64,000 bases of DNA from Cryobacterium glucosi (GTDB lineage Bacteria; Actinomycetota; Actinomycetes; Actinomycetales; Microbacteriaceae). The stretch covers positions 1-64,000 of the forward strand of contig NZ_SOFS01000018.1 of the NCBI RefSeq assembly GCF_004402235.1, given 5' to 3'. How positions within the stretch are numbered: the first letter of the stretch is position 1; each line of letters starts with the position of its first letter. Position numbers and translations under genes: made by a program. The notes beneath the pieces were generated by a model. It was given only the letters and a program-made list of their open reading frames with translations, had not been told where the DNA came from and ran no database searches. Positions 16,158 through 22,702 of the stretch are shown here, piece after piece.

Positions 16158-17223
16158 CCACTCCGAAGCGCTGCCCGGCGACGGGCTCCCGCCCGCCGGG
16201 GCAACCGCGCTGGTCGACGCCTACTTCGACCACCTGGGCGCCGCCGCGGCGCGACTGCGCATCGACATCGACGCGGACTCCCTCGCCGAGCTGCTGGCCC
16301 ACGTCGAGCATCGCCTCGACGGGACCGATCGCAGCGACGACGCGGTGCGCCGGGTGCTTGCCGAGCTGGGCGAGCCCGAGGCGCTCGCGGGCGCCTATGC
16401 GGCCGACGATCCCGACTCCGACTCCGACTTCGATTCAAACTTCGACACCGACCGTGGTTTCGACTCCGGCATCGACCACGACGGGGGCACGGATGCCGCC
16501 GCTCGAGGCCCCCGGGACCTCGCCGCCGGGGGACTGCCGCGCACCCACCGGGCGGGCCGGTTCCTCGGCGTCCCCTACGACACGCGGCAGCCCACATCGG
16601 AGCGCTTCGCGAGCCGGTCCTGGGACCCGAGCGACCCGAGCATCCTCGTGCCGAAGGCGCTCGGCATCGGCTGGACGGTCAACTTCGCCGCGCTCGCCGT
16701 GCGGGCGCACCTGATCCGACCGGACGACGAGGACGAGCCGTTCGCCGAGGCGCCCTCGTGGGTGGTCACGGCGACGCTCGCCGCACCGATCCTCGCCGGG
16801 GTCGCGTTCGCCACCCTCGCGGCCGCGACCTGGGCCGGCCTGCCCGAGACCGTCCCTTCGCACTGGGGACTCACCGGCGAGCCGGACGGCTACTCGAGCC
16901 GCACTGCCAACCTTTTGCTCCTGAGCGGGTTCGTGCTGCTGCCGCTGCTCGCCGCGGCCTGGGTTCACCTGGCCCGGCGTGGGGCGTGGAGCCGGGTCGC
17001 CGCATCCGCCGTGAGTCTTGCGCTTGCGCTCGTCGCGCTCGTCTGCCTGGTGCAGACCCTCTTCGCGGTGCAGGGCGGCGCCGGAATGTGGCCGACCTGG
17101 GTCGGGCTGTTCCTCGTGCTCGTGCTGCCGTTGGGGTTGCTCGTGGGTGTTTCCCGGAGCGGTCGCGCCGCCGAACAGCGCCGCGACTTCGCGTCGGCCT
17201 CGAAGAAGGGTTCCGTGTCATGA
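16150..17223 (+). CDS. DUF1648/DUF5808 multi-pass membrane protein
   Basis: 357 residues, GTG start overlapping the PadR stop by eight bases. Residues 20-80 form a HAAS-like helical pair (LVDAYFDHLGAAAARLRIDI, VRRVLAELGEPEALAGAYA). An acidic Asp/Ser/Phe repeat linker follows (DSDSDFDSNFDTD). Next is the DUF5808 motif RFLGVPYDTRQP...SRSWDPSDPSILVPKALGIGWTVNF, then membrane helices with the DUF1648 motif LPETVPSHWGLTGEPDGY. Such proteins are found beside PadR genes and ABC exporters, where the helical front is thought to contact the regulator. A sensing or signalling role is inferred. Confidence 0.82.
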   Translation: MRDHSEALPGDGLPPAGATALVDAYFDHLGAAAARLRIDIDADSLAELLAHVEHRLDGTDRSDDAVRRVLAELGEPEALAGAYAADDPDSDSDFDSNFDTDRGFDSGIDHDGGTDAAARGPRDLAAGGLPRTHRAGRFLGVPYDTRQPTSERFASRSWDPSDPSILVPKALGIGWTVNFAALAVRAHLIRPDDEDEPFAEAPSWVVTATLAAPILAGVAFATLAAATWAGLPETVPSHWGLTGEPDGYSSRTANLLLLSGFVLLPLLAAAWVHLARRGAWSRVAASAVSLALALVALVCLVQTLFAVQGGAGMWPTWVGLFLVLVLPLGLLVGVSRSGRAAEQRRDFASASKKGSVS

Positions 17224-17576
17224 ATATGCCTTTGTCGTCACTCCCCGGATGGGTGTGGATCGTCATCGCGGTGATGGGGGTCGTGCAGGTCACCCTCGAC
17301 GTCATCGCGCTCGTCGACCTGTACCGGCGGCCTGCCGACCGGGTTCTCACCGGCAACAAGTGGGTGTGGCTGGCCGTGATCCTGCTCGCCAACCTGCTCG
17401 GCGCCATCCTCTACCTGGTGGTGGGCCGGAAGCCGGCCGTGCTGGACGCGGCAGCGTCGGCGCCCCGGTCGCCCTCGATCAGCCCCGACGCGGTTGCCGA
17501 CTCCTTGTACGGGTCACGCAACGACGCCGACGGGCAGCCGGGCACCGAGCCACGGAGTGAAGCCGGCCCGCGATGA
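17220..17576 (+). CDS. PLD nuclease N-terminal (PLDN) domain membrane protein
   Basis: 118 residues with two membrane segments: PGWVWIVIAVMGVVQVTLDVIALVDLYRR and NKWVWLAVILLANLLGAILYLVVGRK. This is the PLDc_N domain found at the front of cardiolipin synthases, here standing alone. The tail is soluble and low-complexity. ATGA overlap at both ends places it tightly between the DUF1648 protein and the ABC ATPase. PLDN proteins commonly accompany ABC-2 exporters; the role is unknown. Confidence 0.85.
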   Translation: MNMPLSSLPGWVWIVIAVMGVVQVTLDVIALVDLYRRPADRVLTGNKWVWLAVILLANLLGAILYLVVGRKPAVLDAAASAPRSPSISPDAVADSLYGSRNDADGQPGTEPRSEAGPR

Positions 17577-18502
17577 GCCTCGCGATCCGCACCAGCGGCC
17601 TGACCAAGACCTACGGCGAGCACCGCGCGCTCGACAACGTCGACCTCGAGGTCGAGGAGGGCTCGATCTTCGGGTTTCTCGGCCCGAACGGAGCAGGCAA
17701 GACGACGCTGCTCCGGATGCTGACCGGGCTCGCCCGGCCGACGAGCGGCGGCGTGCAGATCCTCGGCCGCGACGTCACGGCGGTCGACGACTCGATCCGC
17801 GCTCGGATCGGCTTCCTGCCCGACGTGCCCGGCTTCTACGACTGGATGACCGCCGAGGAATTCCTCCGGTTCGTCGGCCGGCTCTTCGCGATCGACCGGC
17901 GCACCCTGGATGAACGTGTCGGCATGCTTCTCGGACTCGCCGGACTGACCGACGTGACCACCGCGATCGGCGGGTACTCCCGCGGCATGAAGCAGCGGCT
18001 CGGGGTCGCCCAGGCGTTGATCAACGCGCCGCAGCTGCTGCTCCTCGACGAGCCGACGAGCGCCCTCGACCCGATGGGACGCCGCGACGTGCTCGAGATG
18101 CTCAGCTCACTGCGCGGGCGGACCACCGTATTCTTCTCGACGCATATCCTCGCCGACGTCGAGCGGGTCTGCGACACCGTCGCCATTCTCGACCACGGGC
18201 GTGTGGTCGCGCACGGTCCGATCCAGGAGCTCACGTCCCGCTACGCCGAGCGCAAGGTGATCCTCGAGGTCACGGATGCCGCGGGCGGCCTCGCGGAAGA
18301 CATCTCCCGCGAGCCGTGGGCGACATCCGTTGCCGTGGGGCCCACCGGCGCCCTCGAAATCACCGTCACCGACATGGACGCGGCCCGCCGGGCCATCCCG
18401 GTGCTGGTCGCCAACCGGCACACCGGTCTGTGCCGCATGGATGCCGGTGAGCTGGGCCTCGAGGACGTCTTCGTCAGCCTGGTCGGAGGGGGGACCCGAT
18501 GA
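17573..18502 (+). CDS. ABC-2 type exporter, ATP-binding protein
   Basis: 309 residues. Walker A GPNGAGKTT, signature YSRGMKQR, Walker B LLLLDEPTS, H-loop FSTHIL. The C-terminal 90 residues (ILEVTDAAGGL...LEDVFVSLVGGG) are the DUF4162-like extension usual for exporters of the CcmA/NatA class. It pairs with the permease that begins four bases before its stop. Substrate not identifiable; possibly a membrane-active compound sensed by PadR. Confidence 0.93.
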   Translation: MSLAIRTSGLTKTYGEHRALDNVDLEVEEGSIFGFLGPNGAGKTTLLRMLTGLARPTSGGVQILGRDVTAVDDSIRARIGFLPDVPGFYDWMTAEEFLRFVGRLFAIDRRTLDERVGMLLGLAGLTDVTTAIGGYSRGMKQRLGVAQALINAPQLLLLDEPTSALDPMGRRDVLEMLSSLRGRTTVFFSTHILADVERVCDTVAILDHGRVVAHGPIQELTSRYAERKVILEVTDAAGGLAEDISREPWATSVAVGPTGALEITVTDMDAARRAIPVLVANRHTGLCRMDAGELGLEDVFVSLVGGGTR

Positions 18503-19260
18503 GGGGATTCGCAGCGTTCGCGCGCAAGGAGGTCCTCGAGATCGTGCGGACCTGGCGGCTCTGGGTGCTCCCGGGCATCGTGCTGTTCTTCGCGCTGACC
18601 GGTCCGGTGATGGCCCGGTTCACGCCGGAGATCCTGCGAGCGGTCGCCTCGGACCAGCTCGGGCAGTTCACGCTCCCGGACCCGACGTATGCCGACGCCT
18701 ACACGGGCTGGATCAAGAACCTGTCCCAGATCGTGCTCTTCGCGCTGATCATCGTCTACGGCGGCATCGTCTCCTCGGAGCGACGCAGCGGCACCGCGGT
18801 GCTCGTGCTCACCAAACCGGTTTCGCGCGGCGCGTTCATCCTCGCCAAGGCGACCGTGCATTCGGCGTTCCTCGCGATGCTCGTAGTCGCGGGCACGCTC
18901 GTCACCTGGGGCGGGACGGCGATCGTGTTCGGGGAGGCGCCCGGCGGGGCGCTCTGGTCGGCGTCGCTCGCCTGGCTGGTGTTCGGCATCCTGTTCGTCG
19001 CCCTGATGACGCTGCTCTCCGTGGTGATCAGCCCCACGGCCGGGGCCGCCGGTGCCGGGCTGGGCGCGTATGCGCTCGTGTCGATCGCCGCACTGTGGAC
19101 GCCCCTCGGCACCTATTCACCGGCGGCGCTGACGGGCGTGCCGACGTCGCTCGCGCTCGGCAAGTCGGTCGAAACGTTCTGGCCGGTGTGCACGGCGCTG
19201 CTGCTGGCCGCCGCCCTGGTCGCGCTCGCGGTCGCCGCCTTCCGGCGGAAGGAACTCTAG
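18499..19260 (+). CDS. ABC-2 type exporter, permease
   Basis: 253 residues, six predicted membrane helices. The start MRGFAAFARKEVLEIVRTWRLW is the typical ABC-2 elbow, and SSERRSGTAVLVLTKPVSRGAFILAK is the conserved cytoplasmic loop before helix 3. GGTALV-type loops and a C-terminal RRKEL close it. It is the last gene of the PadR operon and is coupled to the ATPase by ATGA. The EamA gene converges 41 bases downstream. Confidence 0.9.
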   Translation: MRGFAAFARKEVLEIVRTWRLWVLPGIVLFFALTGPVMARFTPEILRAVASDQLGQFTLPDPTYADAYTGWIKNLSQIVLFALIIVYGGIVSSERRSGTAVLVLTKPVSRGAFILAKATVHSAFLAMLVVAGTLVTWGGTAIVFGEAPGGALWSASLAWLVFGILFVALMTLLSVVISPTAGAAGAGLGAYALVSIAALWTPLGTYSPAALTGVPTSLALGKSVETFWPVCTALLLAAALVALAVAAFRRKEL

Positions 19261-19300
19261 GCCCGACGGGCGGTGCCCGCAGAGCGGGCGCTGCGGGGAC

Positions 19301-20299
19301 CTACCTGTCGAGGGCCGTCGCCGGCTCCACGACCCCGGCGTCGGCCATGACGCGTGCCGGGATGAGCGGTTCGAGCGTGGCGGGAACGGCGTTTTCGGAG
19401 CCGGCCGCACGCACGGCCGCGATGCCGCCGAGGATGAGCGCGCCGCCGAGGAGCTGGAGGGGCGTGAGCTGTTCGCCGAGCAGCAGCCAGGCGAACAGGG
19501 CCGCGAAGACGACCTCGAGCAGTGAGACGAAGGAGGCGAGCCGCGACCCGAGGACCGCGGCCGAGGTGATGCCGGCGACGTAGGCGAGCGCGGTGCTGAC
19601 GACCGCGACGATGACGAGCGGCACCCACCACGGCAGGGCGGTGCCCGCGAGCGGCACCGGGCCGAACGTCGCGGAGAGGGGGAGAACGCCGGTGACGCCC
19701 AACCCGCCGAGTACGAGGCCGCCGAGCACGAGTCCCGCGGCCGCGAACCCGACCGGAGGCAGCCCGTCGCTCGGGCGGGCGGCGATCACGAAGTAGATCG
19801 CGCAGCCGACCATGGCACAGGCGGCGAAGGCGAGGCCGAGCGGGTCGACCGCGCGAATCGCGCCGGGGCCGACCACGAGCACGAGCCCGCCGACGGCGAA
19901 CAGCGACCCGACCAGGACCAGGGCGTGCGGGATGCGCCGGGTCATCACCCACACGACGCCGACCAGGAGCAGCGGCGCGAGGAGTTCGATGAGCGCGGCC
20001 GTGGCCACGGGAATGGTCTGGATCGCGGCGAAGTAGAAGAACTGGGTGGCCGAGACGCCGGCGAGGGCCATCGCGAGCACGCGCCACCGTGCGCGCCACA
20101 GGGCGGGCCAGGATCCGCGCAGCGAGACCAGGGCGAGTGGCAGCAGCACGAGCCCGCCGACGAGCACGCGTGCGGTGACGGCGGCGCTCGGGGACCAGCC
20201 GGCCTCGAGCAGGGGCTTGATGAACGCGCCGGAGGTGCCGAAGGAGAGCGAGCCGATGACCGCCACGACGAGACCCGCGGAGGGGGACGAGATCTTCAT
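19301..20299 (-). CDS. EamA/DMT family transporter
   Basis: 332 residues with ten predicted membrane helices in two repeated EamA halves: VVAVIGSLSFGTSGAFIKPLLEAGWSP at the front and GSRLASFVSLLEVVFAALFAWLLLGEQLTPLQLLGGALILGG in the second. The family exports amino acids, nucleosides or drugs; the substrate is unknown. A C-terminal tail of about 30 residues is cytoplasmic. It is divergent from a CGNR regulator, and an inverted repeat lies between them. Confidence 0.9.
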   Translation of the reverse strand: MKISSPSAGLVVAVIGSLSFGTSGAFIKPLLEAGWSPSAAVTARVLVGGLVLLPLALVSLRGSWPALWRARWRVLAMALAGVSATQFFYFAAIQTIPVATAALIELLAPLLLVGVVWVMTRRIPHALVLVGSLFAVGGLVLVVGPGAIRAVDPLGLAFAACAMVGCAIYFVIAARPSDGLPPVGFAAAGLVLGGLVLGGLGVTGVLPLSATFGPVPLAGTALPWWVPLVIVAVVSTALAYVAGITSAAVLGSRLASFVSLLEVVFAALFAWLLLGEQLTPLQLLGGALILGGIAAVRAAGSENAVPATLEPLIPARVMADAGVVEPATALDR

Positions 20300-20362
20300 G
20301 GGGGCTCCTTCTGCTGCCGGCTCGGCTTCCGACTTCTGTCACGCGCACTGCTGCGCGCACAG

Positions 20363-20395
20363 CGTTACGGTCTACTATTGGGTATGACCATAACG
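20363..20395. promoter_or_regulatory. Candidate operator between EamA and CGNR genes
   Basis: CGTTACGGTC and GACCATAACG form an inverted repeat with one mismatch around a 13-base spacer. It sits in the shared upstream region of the two divergent genes. Binding by the CGNR protein is inferred. Confidence 0.5.
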
Positions 20396-20423
20396 TTAGG
20401 CGATGGTCGGGTTAGGAGTCAAC

Positions 20424-20984
20424 ATGCAGTTTGCCCATGACACCGTGGAGTCGCTCGAGTTCGCGGTTGACCTCGGCAACACCGATCCCGCGGCCTCCCG
20501 CAGCGGCACGGATGAGCTCGCGACCCTCGACCAGCTCGCGGACTTCCTCGCCGGGTATCCCTTCTCCGGCCGCATTGACGGCGACGAGCGCGAGCGGCTC
20601 GACGTGCTGCGCGCCCGCGACGAGGTGCGGCTCGTCTGGACCCTCAACCGCGACTCCGCGGCGCTCCAGGTCAATGCCATGCTCGCCGAGGCCCGGGCCA
20701 TGCCGTACCTCGCCCGGCACGACGCGTCCGACTGGCACCTGCACGCGACCACGCCCGACGCCCCGCTCGGCGAACGCCTGCGCGTGGAAGCCTCGCTGGC
20801 CCTGATGGACGTGATCCGGATGGACGAGATGCAGCGGCTGCGCACCTGCGAAGCGGATGACTGCGCCGGCCTGATCCTCGACCTCTCGCGCAACGGGTCC
20901 AAGCGCTTCTGCAGCGCGCGCTGCGGCAGCCGGATGAACATGATCGCGTTCCGAAAGCGGAAGGGCGCGGACCCGCAGGGCTGA
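20424..20984 (+). CDS. CGNR zinc-finger (ABATE-domain) regulator
   Basis: 186 residues. The ATG at 20424 has TAGGAG six bases upstream. The N-terminal ABATE domain starts FAHDTVESLEFAVDLGNT. The C-terminal zinc finger is LRTCEADDCAGLILDLSRNGSKRFCSARCGSRMNMIAFRKRK, with four Cys ligands; the family CGNR tetrad reads CGSR here. Such proteins are DNA-binding regulators often set divergently to exporters, as here with EamA. The ligand is unknown. Confidence 0.9.
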   Translation: MQFAHDTVESLEFAVDLGNTDPAASRSGTDELATLDQLADFLAGYPFSGRIDGDERERLDVLRARDEVRLVWTLNRDSAALQVNAMLAEARAMPYLARHDASDWHLHATTPDAPLGERLRVEASLALMDVIRMDEMQRLRTCEADDCAGLILDLSRNGSKRFCSARCGSRMNMIAFRKRKGADPQG

Positions 20985-21054
20985 CGCAGGCTAGAGCGGC
21001 CGGCTCGCCAAGGGCTGAATCGGGGAGGCGACGGGACCGGGCTCGCGGAGGTCG

Positions 21055-21073
21055 TATAGCTGCGAGCTATAAT
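21055..21073 (+). promoter_or_regulatory. Leaderless promoter with overlapping operator, MNT-HEPN pair
   Basis: TATAGCT-GCG-AGCTATA (21055-21071) is a perfect palindrome. A consensus -10 box TATAAT (21068-21073) overlaps its right arm. The ATG follows exactly six bases later. The XRE domain of the first gene would be well placed to repress its own promoter. Confidence 0.7.
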
Positions 21074-21079
21074 CCGTGC

Positions 21080-21532
21080 ATGAACACAGCGAAGAGCATT
21101 CTCGAGGCACGCACGCGCGCCGGGCTCTCGCAGAGCCAGCTCGCCGTGCGCGCCGACGTGCCGCAGTCGAATCTCTCCGCCTATGAGTCCGGTCGGGTGC
21201 AGCCGCGCCCCGAAACCCTCGCCCGCATCATGGCCGCGACCGCCGAGCGACCATCGGTCGTGCTGCAGCGGGGGCGCGAGCGCGTGATCGAGCTGGCCGC
21301 ACGCCGCCGCGCCGGCAATGTGCGGGTCTTCGGGAGCATCGCCCGGGGCACGGATGCCGTCGGCAGCGACATCGACCTCCTCGTCGCATTCGCGCCCGAG
21401 GCCTCAATCCTCGATGCGGCGGGCCTGGTCCTCGATCTTGAACACCTTCTCGGCGTGCGGGTGGACGTCATGAGCGACCGGGCCGAGGGCAGCATCCGCG
21501 ATCGTGCCGTCGCCGAGGCGGTGCCGCTGTGA
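21080..21532 (+). CDS. XRE-MNT fusion antitoxin (minimal nucleotidyltransferase)
   Basis: 150 residues joining two domains. Residues 1-60 are a Cro/XRE helix-turn-helix (SILEARTRAGLSQSQLAVRADVPQSNLSAYESG). Residues 75-150 are a minimal nucleotidyltransferase with the intact GSX10DXD site (Gly85-Ser86, Asp97, Asp99, in FGSIARGTDAVGSDIDLLV). In MNT-HEPN systems the MNT protein neutralises the HEPN RNase by adding AMP to a Tyr. The fused HTH suggests it also represses its own leaderless promoter. The HEPN gene begins 10 bases after its stop. Confidence 0.9.
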   Translation: MNTAKSILEARTRAGLSQSQLAVRADVPQSNLSAYESGRVQPRPETLARIMAATAERPSVVLQRGRERVIELAARRRAGNVRVFGSIARGTDAVGSDIDLLVAFAPEASILDAAGLVLDLEHLLGVRVDVMSDRAEGSIRDRAVAEAVPL

Positions 21533-21542
21533 GCGTGACCCG

Positions 21543-21887
21543 ATGACCCACGAATTCGACCGAACGGATGCGCTGCTCGCGGACATCCGCGACCTTGTGC
21601 GTCACGCGCGCCTCATCACTGCTCGCGGACGAGACGTCTTCTTCGACCGGGCGGACCGCACCCAGCAGCTCGCGGCCAAGGCCATAGTGATCGACCTGCA
21701 AACCGCGGTCGAGCGGCTCCCGGCTGAGTACCGGGACAAACACCCCGAGGTGGCCTGGGCAGAGTTGCGTGCAATGCGAAACTATCTCGCCCACGACTAC
21801 GCGAACACCGACTATCAGATCGTCTGGAACGCGCTCGCCACGGACTTTCCCCGGCTTCTGCGGCAGCTGGGCCTTGCCGAGGGCTGA
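21543..21887 (+). CDS. HEPN-domain RNase toxin (DUF86 type)
   Basis: 114 residues, all helical. The catalytic RX4HXY motif is complete: Arg79, His84, Tyr86 in RNYLAHDY. Arg and His form the RNase site at a dimer interface, and the Tyr is the residue AMPylated by MNT antitoxins in studied systems. The start at 21543 (MTHEFDRTDALLADIRDLV) follows the antitoxin stop by 10 bases. Both partners have intact active residues, so the module looks functional. Confidence 0.9.
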   Translation: MTHEFDRTDALLADIRDLVRHARLITARGRDVFFDRADRTQQLAAKAIVIDLQTAVERLPAEYRDKHPEVAWAELRAMRNYLAHDYANTDYQIVWNALATDFPRLLRQLGLAEG

Positions 21888-21920
21888 GGCCGCGGGTTGA
21901 GGTCACCTTGCTCGATTCCC

Positions 21921-21950
21921 TTGCGCGATCGTGCGGGAGACGGGTACCGT
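21921..21950 (+). promoter_or_regulatory. Probable promoter of the efflux operon leader
   Basis: TTGCGC (21921-21926), an 18-base spacer and TACCGT (21945-21950). This places the transcript start near 21957, about 28 bases before the small upstream ORF. Confidence 0.4.
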
Positions 21951-21984
21951 GGCAGCTACGCCACACCACGAGAGGAGCCGTCCC

Positions 21985-22053
21985 ATGATTCAGTCCAACA
22001 TTCCCGCAGTGAACTGCCTCGCCGTCGGCCTCGTCGGCGTCTTCACCGCCTGA
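21985..22053 (+). CDS. 22-residue upstream ORF (putative leader peptide)
   Basis: MIQSNIPAVNCL followed by a hydrophobic AVGLVGVFTA and a TGA stop. A strong RBS (AGAGGAG, 21971-21977) sits eight bases before the ATG. The size, strong RBS, downstream hairpins and terminator, and the efflux gene further on all fit a regulatory leader peptide rather than an enzyme. A small hydrophobic membrane peptide is the alternative. Confidence 0.6.
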   Translation: MIQSNIPAVNCLAVGLVGVFTA

Positions 22054-22067
22054 CCGGCGCGAGTTTC

Positions 22068-22089
22068 CGCCACCGGTTCTGCGGTGGCG
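22068..22089 (+). promoter_or_regulatory. Leader hairpin after the upstream ORF
   Basis: CGCCACCG and CGGTGGCG form a perfect eight-base stem with a six-base loop, 14 bases after the upstream ORF stop. It is within the footprint of a ribosome stalled at or near the stop codon, so it could switch with other leader pairings. Confidence 0.5.
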
Positions 22090-22150
22090 ACGCCCTCGAT
22101 GTCCGTACGCAGCCAGCGCTTTCCGCGCCCCGGGATCAATCCCGTTCCCT

Positions 22151-22180
22151 GACGTCGCACTCCTGACGACGTCCCTTTTT
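22151..22180 (+). terminator. Intrinsic terminator / attenuator before the efflux operon
   Basis: GACGTCG pairs with CGACGTC across a nine-base loop, then CC and five T residues. It lies after the leader peptide and before the first full gene (22264), the position expected of a transcription attenuator. Alternatively it simply ends a short leader RNA. Confidence 0.65.
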
Positions 22181-22263
22181 GCGCCGCCTCGGCGGCCCCG
22201 CCGGTGCACTCGACGGATGCCTCCGCATCCGTTCTGGGCACCGCCACAGTGAGGCTCACTCTC

Positions 22264-22575
22264 ATGACCACAACACTGTCGACCACTGCCGGTCGCCACG
22301 ACCACCCGCTGCACCCGCAGCCCGAACCGGACCCGCACTCCGGATCCGAACGCGCATCCGCTGACCGCAACCTGCGTCCCCTCGGCCGCATCGATCGCCT
22401 GGCGCTGCACCTCGGCGTCGCCCTGATCCGGTGGGGACGTCGGCCGCGGGTGCAGCGCCCGGTCGCCGCCGTCGACTGGGAGGCCGTCCGGCTCGTACGC
22501 GAGGAACGCGAGCGGGCTCTCGAGCGCCAGCACGCGGACCTGCTCCGCTACCGGATGACCACGCCCTATCGGTGA
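22264..22575 (+). CDS. Conserved-looking small protein upstream of MFS (103 aa)
   Basis: The N-terminal 40 residues are low-complexity (Thr, His, Pro). The C-terminal part has a defined amphipathic pattern: LRPLGRIDRLALHLGVALIRWGRRP, then a charged helix VRLVREERERALERQHADLLRYRMTTPYR. A short hydrophobic stretch (LALHLGVALI) could touch the membrane. It lies between the attenuator-like terminator and the MFS gene. Family unknown to me. The start at 22264 is used because an earlier one runs through the leader hairpins. Confidence 0.55.
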   Translation: MTTTLSTTAGRHDHPLHPQPEPDPHSGSERASADRNLRPLGRIDRLALHLGVALIRWGRRPRVQRPVAAVDWEAVRLVREERERALERQHADLLRYRMTTPYR

Positions 22576-22618
22576 CCGGTGAAACGGAACTCCGTCCTAC
22601 GGAGTTCCGTTTCACCGG
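22576..22618. repeat. Perfect 20-bp-arm hairpin
   Basis: Two 20-base arms (22576-22595 and 22599-22618) are perfectly complementary around the loop CCT. It starts immediately after the small-protein stop and lies 85 bases before the MFS start. It has no T tract. It may be a terminator, an RNA-stabilising element or a dispersed palindromic repeat. Confidence 0.8.
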
Positions 22619-22702
22619 AACAATCGGGCGGTGTCAGTGGTTTGAGTTTCAATAGCTGCACCGCCCCAACATCTTGACCGCACTTCTCGACGGGACCTTC
22701 AC

